This document shows positions 13,020 through 25,854 of a DNA stretch of 51,041 nt, piece by piece. Position numbers and translations under genes: made by a program. Under the pieces are notes generated by a model. That model saw nothing but the letters and a program-made list of their open reading frames with translations, was not told the origin of the DNA and ran no database searches. Position 1 is the stretch's first letter; every line of letters starts with the position of its first letter. The stretch is from Ichthyophthirius multifiliis (lineage: Eukaryota; Ciliophora; Oligohymenophorea; Hymenostomatida): NCBI RefSeq assembly GCF_000220395.1, contig NW_004086034.1:1-51041 (forward strand), written 5' to 3'.

Positions 13020-14005
13020 TTAATAATTATATGTTTTTATTTTATAATTACAGTTTCCCTATTTCCAAATCCTGCATAATATATATTTTAATTTGGAAAA
13101 ATAGATTATATTTCTCTCAAAACCTAAATTTTAAAAACATCTGGTTTTTTATCAATAACTTCTCTTTTAAAAGATGGTAGAAGTCTATCAGAGGATGTAA
13201 TAACAGGTCCACAAGGTAGATTCTTATTTGCTTACTTTAAATTTTTTATAAAATTTCTTGTAGATTCTGATTAACCTATTGCCCTAGCTGTCAAATAAAG
13301 TATTTTATAACCATTTTTAATACAATTTTAATATAAACCAATAACATATTAATGAGACCAATCTTTATCTACTAAAGGCATAATTTGACCGAGCACATCT
13401 GATTTAGTAATAGCACCATCTATATCTGAAATAATAATTTATACATTATATGGCCAGAGGAAAATACGGCCTTCTACATTTTATTAACCTTATAATTAAG
13501 TACTTACTGTATAATTTATTTTATTAACTCCTGGTTTTAAATTAAATGACTTTAAAATTTCAGATTTAGGCTTATAAACTTTCCTTATTCTAGCTTTTTC
13601 AAAAGTAGGGCTATAATCACTTTAAAAAGACATAACATCATCACTTTATTTTCTATTATTTGCAGAATAAGGAGAATTTTGAGGTGATTTTTCTAATTTA
13701 TGATCTTAATTAATATTTTTTTAATTTTCAAGTGTATTTTTTTGAGTTTCATTAACATTTTCTATATTGATTTTCAACTATTCTTTTTTTTATTATGTTG
13801 TTGCCCTTTTCCAAAAAAAAACATCGAAAAAAGACTTTTTTTTAGATTTCATTAAATTCTGTAAAATTTCATCAGAAATATTTTATTTAAAGCAAAGTCT
13901 GCTTAATAATATAACTGAGGCTACATCCCAAGGATACAAATGATCTTTGATTTAAGAAGAAGATTTTTATCATTTAATATCTAAAAATTAAATAAATATA
14001 AAATA

Positions 14006-14074
<69 letters not shown>

Positions 14075-15092
14075 ATCTACTTTTGCAGGATCTTATATAA
14101 ATTATTCAAATGTAACTTTTTTACTTTTAAATAATTCATATAGGTCTATTTCTTAATCTTTTTTAAATGTAATGTTTCCACATAAAGACATTCCAATTTC
14201 TTCTTCATCTTCTTCTTCTTCGTCTTCTACTTCTTCTTCTTCTTAGTCATCTATTTTTTTTTCTATATTTCTTTTTTTTTCATCTTCTTTATTATCTGAA
14301 TTAGGTTATTAACTAATATTATTTAAGTTTTTTTATGTTTATTATTGTTATATTTCTTGTTTATTTTATATATTTTTGGCTGATATTTTGTCTTTAGAGG
14401 AATTTAAATTTTCTTATTTAGCAGAAGAGTCTCTTTTAAAATTTTCTTATAAAAAAAGTTTTTTTTATTATAAATTTTCTATTATTTCGTCCATTTATTA
14501 TTTAACTTCTTTTATTTAAATATTTTTTTCGTTTAGTTTTTCTTAAATGTTTTTTTTTTCAATAGAATTATTCTTTGGTTTTTAGTCATCCGAATTTTCT
14601 ATTTATGCTTTGGTTTATTTAAATTCTTCCTTTTTTAAAAAATTTTCTTATTTTTATGTTTCTTCCTTTTTTGATTAAATAACATCTTGCTTTATTATTG
14701 TTTACTCTTTTTTTTATTCTTCTTTATTTGTTAAAATTTAATCTTTAGATAATTAAATATCTTCCTTCTTTTATAAAATCTCTTCTTTATTTAATGAAAT
14801 TTCTTCTTTTTTTAATTGTATTTCTTCTTTTTTAGCTTCTTCTTTTTTTATTTCTTCTTTATTATTTTCTTCTTTTTTAATTGATATTTCATCTTTTTTT
14901 AATTCTTCCTTTTATTTATTACCAAAAAGACCAAATAAATTCATGAAATTTTTTTCTTGCTTTTTTTCTTTTTCTTTTTAAGAATTTTAAATTTAATTTT
15001 TGTCATTTAAAATTGTAAGATTCTATTCACTTTTTTTTTTTACAGATATTTTTTCATCATCTGATAAAGGATAAGGTTATACTTTTATATAA

Positions 15093-15131
<39 letters not shown>

Positions 15132-15597
15132 TTTTTTATTTAGCATATGTATATTTTTTTCTTTATATAAATATACTATCTAAATCTGAAAATTCATCTT
15201 AAGACATTAAATGTATATTTTAACTTTATTTATCTAATTATTTTTCCTCTCTCTTTTTTTATATCATATTTAAATAATTTCTTTTATACATAGAAATAAA
15301 TTTACTATTTCTTCAAAATATGCTGCCCCAGTAGAATCCATTTTCATTGTTATATTTTGTAAAATATCATTAATTTTTATTGATACTATTTTCTCATTGC
15401 TCCTTAATACCTTTAATATTCCAAATCTTACATGGAAGGGCGTTGATTTTAATGAACCATCTTTTTATTCTACTACAATTATATCTACACATCCACTTAA
15501 TGTGGACTTTTTTATATTTACTTTATTTTTAAAACATATATTTTGTTATATTAAATACTTGGTTTATGTCAAATACTTGCTTTATTTTATCAATCAT
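12415..15597 (-). CDS. lipin / phosphatidate phosphatase-like, altered DxDxT motif
   Basis: Multi-exon gene with all lipin landmarks. ATG at 15595-15597 leads into the N-LIP domain: after an intron, STLSGCVDIIVVEQKDG, then TPFHVRFG and AAYFEE. The middle (about 14200-15180) is acidic and Lys/Ser-rich, including an acidic cluster before IGMSLCGN. The C-LIP domain holds SDIDGAITKSD, ILYLTARAIGQ, LPCGPVITSSDRLLPSFKREV, IYYAGFGNRETDAIAYRSVGI, IINPAGELYQ and, in the last exon, LNDMVDIVFPPLN. Lipins dephosphorylate phosphatidate to diacylglycerol at ER and nuclear membranes, feeding lipid synthesis. Known lipins have DIDGT. Here the Thr is Ala. Both Asp residues are kept. Whether activity survives is open. 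The last exon (12542-12415) is not a separate gene: it completes the lipin C-terminus. Confidence 0.9.
14010..14070. repeat. (TA)n microsatellite in an intron
   Basis: About 60 bp of TA repeats in an intron of the lipin gene, between the exon encoding the PxxVD segment and the next one toward the catalytic domain. Confidence 0.95.
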
Positions 15598-15911
15598 TTT
15601 TTTCTTTAAATAAAAATAAATACAATTTTTTTTTTTTAATTATAAATAAATATGTATATTTTTTTTGAAATTATTTAAATTAAAACATATTTATTTTTTT
15701 AATAAATATCCAAATGATTTAATAATTTTATAGATATTTTTTTTTATAAAATAAAAAATTTCAATGAATTATATATACTATAAATTAAAATCAATAAAAA
15801 ATAAAAAAGTATTTAAATCTACTAAAATAAAATAAAAAAAAAGCATGCATATCTATTTATACAATCTGATAAAAAATTTTATATTTTACAAACAAAAAAT
15901 TAATATTATTT
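15598..15911. other. AT-rich intergenic spacer
   Basis: Spacer between lipin and the small acidic-protein gene, both on the minus strand. No element seen. Confidence 0.7.
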
Positions 15912-16262
15912 TCATTTTTTTTTAAATTTATCGAAATAATTTTTAAATTCTTAATTTTAATTTAATTCTTGATCTTCTATTTCATCTTCATGTTCAATGT
16001 CTTCAAAATCGTCATCATCATCTTAATTATCTTCAATATCAACTTAATATTGCTAAAATTATTCAGTGATTATTTTATAAGACTAGAATAATTTAAAATA
16101 ACAATTTGTTAATTAATTTTTAATTTAATCATCTATATATTAATATTAAGGGATTATATTTCTAAAACATTCCTTATATATTTTATTAAATAAAAATTCG
16201 TAATTTTAAAAATCTTAAATTGCTTATTCTTATTATTATTTACTAAAATTATTATTTTCCAT
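15912..16262 (-). CDS. small acidic protein, weak resemblance to small Tim chaperones
   Basis: Single-exon gene of 116 residues with ATG 16260-16262 and TGA 15912-15914. The N-terminal ~75 residues look helical (FLFNKIYKECFRNII, then QIKNQLTNCYFKLFQSYK). The C-terminal ~40 are Asp/Glu-rich (DDDDDFEDIEHEDE) and end in a basic tail. The spacing of the two Cys-containing helices and the Y/F pattern recall mitochondrial intermembrane-space Tim8/9/10/13 chaperones. Each twin CX3C motif would, however, keep only its first Cys. That assignment is speculative. An unrelated acidic coiled protein is equally possible. It lies head-to-head with the LRR gene on the plus strand, 117 bp apart. Confidence 0.75.
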
Positions 16263-16379
16263 TTTTATATAATTATATATTAAATATATATAAAATTTTT
16301 TATGTTTTTTTTATTTTTAATTATATAATTAAAAAAAACTTATTTTCAATAAAATAAAAAAATATAAAATAAAATTTAA

Positions 16380-18296
16380 ATGTCGACAATAAGAAAACCA
16401 AATAAATAAATGTATGATTTTCATACTTTATTTTGGAAAAAAATCGAGGAAGAACTTCGAATTTTTACTCTTTTAGAAAAGCGTCCTAAACGCGAACTTC
16501 CTCTATATGAACTTCGTCCTGACGATTTAAACATAGATTTATAAAAAGTAAAATAATGGAGTGAATAAACTGAATAAATATATAATTAATTACTAGAAAA
16601 TGGTTACGCGGATTTTATTTGCAATAAAGAATACCTTCGGGAGGTATTTTTAGACTTAAAATTTAATAGATAATATATAAATTGTATGGACAAAGAACTT
16701 TTAAACTTAAAGAATTTGAAAATATTAGAATTAAATTAAAATTTAATCACCACTATAGAAAATATACCACCTTAATTATTAGAATTGCATTTATTTTAAA
16801 ATCACATTTCTCAGATTTCTATTTAAATGAAACCTTCAAAAAGCCTCCTTTTCTTAGGTTTAGGCTTTAATAAATTAAATGATAATTAGATTACTAATAT
16901 ACCTAAGTTTTTCCCTAATTTAGTCTGTTTAGATATCTCAAATAATCTTTTAGAAGATATATAAAACTTACTTTCCGTAGTTTGCAATTTAAGTAGTTTA
17001 AAAATGCTTTGCGCATATGGAAATCCTATATGTTTGCTTTCTAATTATAAAAAAGGACTAATTCATGCCTTAATAAATCTAGAATACTTAGATAACGAAA
17101 AAATCATAAAAGGAGAAATAATAGAGGATGAGAAAATATAATAATAAATATAAGAAATTCCCGAAGAAAGCTAATTAGACGAAGCTGCGAATACATAAAT
17201 TTTATAAAATTAAATTTAATAATATTCAGGAAAATCTTAAAAATAAATAAAAATCCGTTTTAAAATTGATACATTAGAAAACCTACCTGAAGGTATAGTT
17301 TTAGATAAATAAGCTTTCCCGAAAGCCGAATAATTCCCTGAATAATTTCAAACCTGTTATTATTGCATTTTTGAGCTTCCAAACGGTACATTAATAGATA
17401 CTAGGCCCAAAGTAATAGAAAGAATGCATAAAATAAGGCTAATGAAGGTCAATGAAAGACTATAAATTATTTAAACTTAAGAGGAAAATAGTAAAAAGGA
17501 ACTTTTAGCATAATAAAACTAATAGACTGCAAATAAAAAAGGGGCAAAACCTGTTGCTAGTAATAAAAAAGAGGCCAAATTTGAAATTCCTTCGGAAATT
17601 CCTGAAATAAACCATAATTTGACTGGCAAAGCTATTTCTGAGGAAATTTGTAAGGACGAGGATTATTTTAGATTGGATATGAAAGTTGATTTTATAGAAG
17701 AATTTCCGGTAAATATTTAAACTAAAGAAATGCTTAATAAAGGTATTATTTGTAGAATTTACAAAACTGAACCTTTAATGGAAAATATAGAAAATTAGGA
17801 AGAAAAATAGGTCAAAATAGACCCATAGACTGGTTTTCCTGAAGAGAGTACTGCTTTTGTGGGTTTATTTAGGCTAGATTTATAAAAATGGAACTCAGAT
17901 GGGAATATGCCGAAGGTTTTGAAGTATAAGTACCCTATTTTTGAGGAAAATATACTGAAAGTGCCTGAATTTTTCTTTCCTATTGAAAATGAGTAGAAAT
18001 TGATTAAAAAAAATGCTGAAAAAATTAATTTAATGCTAAAATAACAAGAAGAGTCTGAAAAACCAATTGAAACAGAAGTTCTAGATCCTAAAAAAAAAGA
18101 TAATAAAAAAAAAGAAGTAAAAAAACAAGATAAAAAACCTTAAAAAAAAACAGGAAAAGATGAAGAAAAACCAAGAGTTGTACCCATTTCAAGTTTTCCG
18201 GTTTTTTAGAGATAATAGGTTTTTGTGGATGTTGACAATATTTATTTGTCTTTAAGAAAATGGCTAGTGGCAGCATAAATGGAAATTGTTTAATGA
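16380..18296 (+). CDS. LRRC43: LRRC43-like leucine-rich-repeat protein
   Basis: An intronless gene of 638 residues, ATG 16380-16382 and TGA 18294-18296, exactly in phase. Residues ~100-260 form leucine-rich repeats of the LxxLxLxxN type: LKILELNQNLIT, LLELHLFQNHIS, LVCLDISNNLLED, then a capping segment with GNPICLLSNYKKGLI..LINLEYLDN. The cap GNP.CLL..Y+..li and the long C-terminal region (residues 300-580, with FQTCYYCIFELPNG and FVGLFRLDLQKWN) fit LRRC43, a protein conserved in organisms with motile cilia. The tail is Lys-rich before a final SSFPVF...FVDVDNIYLSLRKW. A ciliary role is inferred from the family. The symbol rests on eye alignment only. Confidence 0.75.
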
Positions 18297-18481
18297 ATTA
18301 TATATATATTTGTTATATTTTGTTAATCTATTTTATTTAAGTTTTATATATATATACTTTATATTTTTATATAATACAATTTATAAATAGATTAATAAAT
18401 TTAATTTTTATGTATTTATTTAAATAATTTATTGAAATTAAAATAAAAAATAAATTAAATATAAATATAAATATATATATT

Positions 18482-18529
<48 letters not shown>

Positions 18530-18662
18530 TATTAATTATTATTATTAAAAATTAAATAAATTTTTATATATCAAATGATAATTGAATATATAAATTTTTT
18601 CTAATTTAATAGAATATAATATATATATATATAAAAAAAAGCAAAATAAATAGTATAGTTTA
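18297..18662. other. AT-rich spacer between convergent genes
   Basis: Shared 3' region of the LRR gene (plus) and the Q-rich gene (minus), with an (AT)n tract around 18490-18525. Nothing else seen. Confidence 0.7.
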
Positions 18663-21600
18663 TCATTATTTCACACAATTTTATTCATGGATAATCCAAT
18701 GATTAATAACATCACTAATTAATTAATTATTATATTATTTATCATCTAAAAACTAATATTCATAAGTATCCAAAACAAAGCATTTTTTTTCCGTATCAAA
18801 AGTAATAATAGCCTCTCCATATTCTTAAGTTTTTAACTTTTCATTTTAAACTACATGTATGTATAATCTTTTAAATTAAAGTTCGTAATTAAAGCTAAGC
18901 TTTATAGTTTATTCATTACAAACTCTTTCCAAATCTTTCACTACTTTTTAAAATAAAGTTAAATCATGAATTTAATGCTTAATGTATTAAATAACTGAGT
19001 TTTTATCAAGTTTTTTGTACTAATTACCTGTCTAGCAATTATGTATATTAATAGATATATTATCTATATTATTTATACAAATATTGCTTACTGCATTTTA
19101 ATTATGAGCCATTTACTTTGGTATATATTATTATTGGTATTGAGAATATTATTATTATTAATAATAATCACTATTGTTCTCCATATAATTAGTATTATTA
19201 TTATTTTAAGCAAAAACTGGAGGTGGAGGTGCTATTTATTAATTATTTTTTTAACTTTAATGTTTTTAATTGCTTGCAAAAATTGGTGATTGAATATTAG
19301 TAGGAGCTGGTGGAGGTGCGGGATGATCTTAATAGTGTATATTTTCACACGGAGGATATTATTATTGGTGCTAAGTGAGTATCTTTATGAATTAATTATC
19401 TGTATTTTCCTAGTCTTTTAAATGATCCATTATGTATTTTTTATTTATTTGTTCGGGGGTAATTTCTTAAGATAAGTGGGAGTTTAGTTAATGTTATAAA
19501 GGACGTTTTTAGTTAAGGGATTTTGGGTCAGCTTGAATATTGGAGTTGTTGAGGTGGTTTATTGGTGGAGGTTGGGTAGTATTTTATGGGTAATTTTATG
19601 GATAAGCCATATATTGGTTGGCTTGGGAAGATTATTATGGTTAGCCATGATGGAGAGGAGTGTTTTAGGGGTATTAATGAGGGTTTTTTATTGGGTATTG
19701 ATGTTATGTTTATTATACTTTTGATTATTATGAATAATATTGTTGTTATTGTTATGGAGTTTATTATTAGTTAGGGCGATATTAAGTAGGGTTCGGGATG
19801 AATTGTTGCTATGGTTATGGGGGAATTTATTGTGGTGGTTATTATGGGGGAATTTATTGTTGTTATTATGGGGGTTATTTTGGAGGAATTATTGGAGGAT
19901 TTACTTATTGTTATTAAGGTGGTGGAGGTGGCTATTTTAGATTTTATTGTTAAGGTTATTATTAAATGTAATTTTGCTAGTTTTAGAATTATTATTATTA
20001 TTATTATTGGTTTTAAAATTATTATTATTGTGGGATATTTTAAGGAGGATATTGCTATGACTATTAAGATGTTTTTAAATATTATTATTAAGGTTGTTAT
20101 TGTATTTAATTCTATTGTTAAGGTTATTATTGTATTTAATTTTATTAAATTTATTGTTATTATATTTAATTTTATTAGGATTATTATTATTATTATTGCT
20201 ACTATTATTATTGTTATTATTATTATTATTACTATTATTATTATAATTAGTATTGTTTTTATTAATTTTAGTATTATTCATATTTTTTTTATTAAATGTA
20301 TCTTTTTCTTTTATCGTAGTTTTTATTTATCACAAATTCATTAATGGTATTATCAATATAGGTATTTTCTAAAAAATTTACTAAACAATTAAATTAATCT
20401 TGGATTAATGTTATTTCATCAATAGGAATTTTTTCAATATTAAAATTTTAAGGGGTTCGGGTACTTTCAGGAATTTATTATACTTATTATGCTTATTGCA
20501 TTTATTATACTTATTACACCTATTATACTTATTATACTTATTATACTTATTATACTTATTATGCCTATTATACTTATTATACTTATTATACTTATTATGC
20601 TTGTTATACTTATTATACTTGCTATACTTATTATGCTTATTATACTTATTATACTTATTATACTTGTTATATTTATTATACTTATTATACTTATTATACT
20701 TATTATACTTATTATACTTATTATACTTATTATACTTATTATACTTATTATACTTATTATACTTATTATACTTATTATACTTATTATACTTATTATGCCT
20801 ATAATGCTTATTATACTTATTATGCTTATTATACCTATTATACTTATTATACTTATTATACTTATTATACTTATTATACTTATTATACTTATTATATTTA
20901 TTATATTTATTATACTTATTATGCCTATTATACTTATTATGCCTATTATACTTATTATGCCTATAATGCTTATTATACTTATTATGCTTATTATACCTAT
21001 TATACTTATTATACTTATTATGCTTATTATGCCTAAAATGCTTATTATACTTATTAAGCCTATAATACTTATTATACTTATTATACTTGTTATACTTATT
21101 ACACTTATTATACTTATTATACTTACTATACTTATTATACTTATTATACTTACTATAATTATTATACTTATTATATTTATTATACTTATTATACTTATTA
21201 TAATTATTATACTTATTGTACTTACTATAATTATTATACTTATTATATTTATTATACTTATTATGCCTATTATACTTATTATACTTGTTATACTTATTAT
21301 ACTACTTATTATACTTATTATGCTTATTAGAGCTATTATACTTATTATACTTATTATACTTATTATGCTTATTACACTTACTATACTTATTAAGCTTATT
21401 AAGCTTATAACGCTTGCTATACTTATTATGCCTATTACACTTATTATACTTATTATATTTATTATTTTTATTATAATTATTATACTTATTATATTTATTA
21501 TTACTGTATAGGGATTTATTTATCTATTTATGATAAATTTTAGCCTATAGAGTTTTTTTTATTTTGCTATTTTGGGTTTTGTTAAGTATTTCTTTAGTTT

Positions 21601-23126
21601 TTTTTAACAATTTCTTATTCTTATTTTGTTATAGGCTATTATTTTATTAAATTTATTCTAACTTATTCAGTTTCTTATAACTCTAATGCGTTTAATTCTT
21701 TTAATTTATTTTATTATTGTAGTTATTATTATTATTATTATTATAGTTATTATTACTATTTTAAAGATTATGCTTAATTAGGGTTAATTTAATATTATTT
21801 TTATAAAATAGTATTTTGAGGTATTTACTATTATTATTAATTCTATCTATTAGTGAAATTTTCCATTTAATTTGTTTAAATATTAATATTTTCTTATTTT
21901 AAATTATTATGAGTGTTTTGAGGGTATTCTTATCCTTCTTATTATATATAATTTGGATAAATTTAATTTTTTTGTTAAAAATTATTATCGTATTATATAG
22001 ATTATGGATTATTTTATTCATATTTAAGATTAATATTTCTGTTTTTTATTTATTAATTTTATTGATTTTATATATTTTAAGAATTTAAAATTTGATTTTA
22101 ACCCACTTGTTATTCGAAATTATGTTGTGTGTTTTTATAAAATTATTATTATTATTATTATTATTACTATTATTGACCTTATTATTGAGCAATAAGTTAT
22201 TAGTTTTATTGTTATTAAATTTGTGGATTATTGTATTTATTATATTAATAATTTGTGCCAAATTATTAATTTTCAGTATTTTATTATTATTACGGCTATT
22301 TTTATTATGAATATATTTATTATTAATTTTAACTTTAATTTTAAGCAAATTATTAAGGATTATATTATTATTAAGGAATTTATCCTTAAATTATATTTTA
22401 TTATAATTATTGTTAAGGCTATATATATTATTATTGTGATTATTATTATTTTTAACTTAATAACTATTGTTAATATTTCTATTACATTTATTACCTTTAA
22501 TATTACTAATAATCAATTTAATTTGTTTAAATACTCTGATTTTATTCAAGTTATTAAATATTTTTATCAAAACTTGTATTCCTTTTATCCCCTAATTGTT
22601 ATTATTAATTATTTCTTTACATTTGTATTTATTATTGTTAATATAATTATTATTATTCAATGTTTCTTTATTTAAGTTTTTCAATGATCATGTTTCCTAG
22701 TTATATAGCTTTTTCGTTATTATCGAAAATTTATAATATTTTTTCAAAATCTTAAGAGATTATATCTTTTTATTTAGATATTAAAGTTCTAGCAATATAT
22801 TCAAAAAAAGAATTTTTAATATTTTCTTCAACAATGAAATTTATTTCTTTAAATCTTTCTTTTACTATATTTAAAATTAATAATTCTTGGCTTAATTTTT
22901 TATTCCTTTCCGGTTTTAGGATGTCGTCGAATATTTATTACATTATCTATACTCTCTATTTAGAACTATTTTCTTAATTATAATAATATAAAAATTAGTA
23001 TTTAAAATAATGTTTCATTAGTTCATATCTTTTTATTATGAAATTTATATTGTTTTCTTGGATTTTTTCTAAAAGTTCTTTTGATTTTTTATCTATAATT
23101 CCTTAACTTATAATTTCTTATTACAT
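18663..23126 (-). CDS. giant Gln/Asn-rich protein with (VQQ)n minisatellite
   Basis: A single frame runs from ATG 23124-23126 to TGA 18663-18665 with no TGA in 1488 codons (1487 residues). Residues 1 to ~150 are a helical, charged domain (KKSKELLEKIQENN, ERNKKLSQELLILN, DFEKILQIFDNNEKAIQLG). A long Gln/Asn-rich region follows. About 345 residues of a V-Q-Q-type tripeptide repeat (with A, M, I variants) come next, then IPESTRTPQNFNIEKIPIDEI and a conserved-looking helix. A second Gln/Pro region carries Pro clusters (QPPPPPQ, APPPPPVF). The last ~125 residues form a compact domain (DLTLFQKVVKDLERVC, FVLDTYEYQFLDDKQ, VINHWIIHEQNC). Such architecture suits an RNA-binding, transcription-coactivator or coat-type scaffold, but I do not recognise either folded domain. 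The plus-strand hydrophobic frames here are shadows. Confidence 0.85.
20470..21510. repeat. 9-bp coding minisatellite
   Basis: About 115 tandem copies of the 9-mer CTTATTATA (plus strand) with scattered substitutions such as TGCC, TTG, ACA and ATT variants. I saw no length changes that break the 3-base phase. One apparent 12-bp unit near 21300 (TATACTACTTAT) is also in phase. On the minus strand the array encodes V-Q-Q repeats in the Gln/Asn-rich protein. Confidence 0.95.
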
Positions 23127-23905
23127 AATAATTTTTATTTTACTTAATTTTATTTTTAGTGCTTTTTTTATATAAATAATATTTTTTAATTAATTTCTAA
23201 AAATAATATTTAAATATTATACTTAGGATTTAAAATAAATATAATATATTATTATTTTTATTGATTAAAATAAAATTATATGCCTCATAAATATATTTAA
23301 TTTAATAATATAAATAAATAAATAAATAAATATATCAAAAATATATATTTATAGATATATATATATTAATATATATTCCAATTTATATCTTTTTAGACAT
23401 CAAAAATATAAAATATAAAATTAAAATTAATTTTATATTTTAATTAATTTAATTCTTTTTCTTACTTAATTTTTTTTTTAAAAAAAAGGAAGTTAGTGTT
23501 TTTATTCATTTAAATACTATTTTTCTTTTGATATTTAATTTTATTTGGACAAAATATATTTTTTAATTAAATTTTAAAATATTTATTTTTTCTTTATTTT
23601 AATTTATATATACATATATATAAATACATATTATTTAATGTTTATTTATTAAAAAATTAAAATTATGTAATAATTGTTCATTTTATTTTTTATAATTATT
23701 ATTTATTAAAATTATATAAATTTTAGATATTTGAAACTTAATAATTTACATAAATTAAGTATTTTATATTTAGTTTCAGAAATTATTGATAATACCTAAT
23801 TCCATTTAAAAACAAAAAGTAGAAAAAAAAAATTCTTTTCAAATTCTTTCTATTTCATATATTTAAATAATTAAAATAAATTAATAATAATGAAAAAAAA
23901 ACAAA
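23127..23905. other. AT-rich intergenic region
   Basis: About 780 bp between two minus-strand genes. It has several short AT runs and no coding signature. It must include the promoter of the Gln/Asn-rich gene and the 3' region of the 7TM gene. Confidence 0.65.
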
Positions 23906-25431
23906 TCATTCATACACACCATAGTTACAAGCTGTCTACATATTAAGTTAAATAAATTGAATCGAAACATTTTAATATTTTTAAAATAAATCAATAAGTT
24001 TTTAATAACTCTTAGTTTTTACATACAAACAATACCATAAAACCTTCAAAATCTAAAGTACATATTAATTAATGATTAAAACCTATAATTTAACTCCTTC
24101 ATTTTCCCCACCAAAATCGTTTTTAGACAATTTTGTGTATTTTAAATTTTCTTTTAAACTAGTATTAGTAATACTATTAACTTTAACTTGTTTTCTTTTT
24201 TTTTCTTTATTTTTTCTCCAATTAACCCTATAGTAATTTCTTGCTAATTTTCTATTAAAGCTTCTTCCTCGTAGTTTCTAACGATTTTAAAGCTTTAAAG
24301 ATTCATTCTCATACAATTAATATCATTATTTTAAATTGCAGGAAACATTCTTAAGTAATACTATAATAAATCCAAATATGAATCTTATTGATTTTTTCCG
24401 AGTTTTCTTTCTAGAGTTTCTTTTATAAAACCATCTATATGTTTTTAAGAATCTATATATTTTAAAAAACAATTAAACGCCTTTATACATTCATCTTGTG
24501 ATAATATTTACAAAAAATTTCTAATTTAATCATTTTCGTTATCAAATTCGTTATTTTAATTTATTAATATGTCCACTCTTGGTAAAGGTATTGATGTATT
24601 AAAAGCTAATTTTAAAGGTCTATAAACGCAATATAATATATGTATAAGTGCTCTTATTTATATTCCCCCAAATAAAATGACTGATAATAAATCATATGTA
24701 TTTTAATTATTTTCACAAAACATATTATGTTTATCTATATAAAAGAAAAAATATGCAATTAAAAAAAGTACTAAATCAGTTAAAATTATAAGAATGATTT
24801 CTGATTTTATATTGTAATATCCGAATACATTTTTAAGTAAATAGAGTATTGTTACGAGTAGAATAATATCAAATATAACTATTATACTCCAATATTTTAT
24901 AAAGGAAAAATTACAGCCTGTTTCTATTACTAATAGTAATTGTCTATAGTAAAATTTTTATAAGTATATTGAGGAAATTAAAGATACAGAGAGTGATATT
25001 GTAAGTAAATATAGCTCATTTTTCATTATTTTTTATAAAATATTGTTCTAATATTAAATTTCGAATGCATAAAATAATCTCAAGCCTTTCACTATGTAAA
25101 TTGTTTGCATTGAGAAACGAGAAAATAAATAAATAAATTTGATTGCTTTTTCTAATTAACCTCCTATTTGGTATTCTCGATCTTTTCGGATGTAAAAAAT
25201 TATTATTAATAAAGGCATGGACATAAAATTTAATATACAGGCTATAAAAAAAGCAAATGTACAAGTACTTGATTTTTCTTTTAAAGGAAAAAAATCCTTT
25301 TTTTTTATTAATTCTCTTCCTAAATATATGCAAAATACTAAAAATAATATGGAAATTGCTAAAATTGTTAAGGAAAAATAATTCACATCTTATATAAGAA
25401 ATTTGAGACATAATTAGTTTTCTTTACGCAT
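23906..25431 (-). CDS. seven-transmembrane protein with possible RGS tail
   Basis: ATG at 25429-25431 starts a frame with seven hydrophobic helices. They are around SLTILAISILFLVFCIYLG, FAFFIACILNFMSM..IIIFYI, FIYLFSRFSMQTIYIVKGL, LYLLTISLSVSLISSIYL, YWSIIVIFDIILLVTILYL, IILIILTDLVLFLIAYFFF and SVILFGGIQIRALIHILYC. The soluble tail that follows (FLQILSQDECIKAFNCFLKYIDSQKHIDGF) resembles the start of an RGS domain. A 7TM-RGS layout is known from plant RGS1 and from protists. The frame changes near a run of nine A/T at 24200-24208. Without a change it stops at TGA 24046-24048. With a one-base change it reads NDFGGENEGVKL and stops at 23906-23908. It is a membrane receptor-like protein. G-protein signalling is inference. 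Confidence 0.75.
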
Positions 25432-25854
25432 TTTTTTTTATATTTATTTTTTTAGAAGTGAATATATAATAATAATATCAAATAAAATTTATTTAGGTAA
25501 TAGATTATTTTATTTTAGCTAAAAAAAAATAATTTTATATACAAATAATTATATTAATTTTTTTTTTTTATTTTTATATAATGTTAAATTATTTATGTTT
25601 TTTAAATTTAAAAAAATTGTCTTAAACTTAAAATTTTAATCTAGTCGTCATTTATTTATAATTAATTAAACTTAATATAAAAAAAAGTTTAAAAAATATT
25701 TATTATCATATATTATAATTTTTTATTTTTTTAAATAAATATATGTATGTATATTAATTAATTAAATTTAATTATAATAAAACAAATTTTAAATATAACT
25801 TTTACAAATCAAAAATATAAAGGGAACATTTAAAAAAAAATATATAAAAAAAAA
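25432..25854. other. intergenic spacer between divergent genes
   Basis: AT-rich region from which the 7TM gene (minus) and the coiled-coil gene (plus) diverge. It should hold both promoters. No motif recognised. Confidence 0.65.

Noticed and set aside
15397-15609. Plus-strand 70-codon frame
   Set aside because: Antisense to the lipin N-LIP domain, which is unmistakable on the minus strand.
19041-20344. Several plus-strand hydrophobic frames
   Set aside because: They are antisense to the Gln/Pro-rich part of the minus-strand gene; TTA, TTG and GTT codons mirror TAA, CAA and AAC.
20489-21511. Plus-strand frame of ~340 codons made almost only of Ile and Leu
   Set aside because: It is the antisense shadow of the (VQQ)n array, which is in frame with a 1487-codon minus-strand gene.
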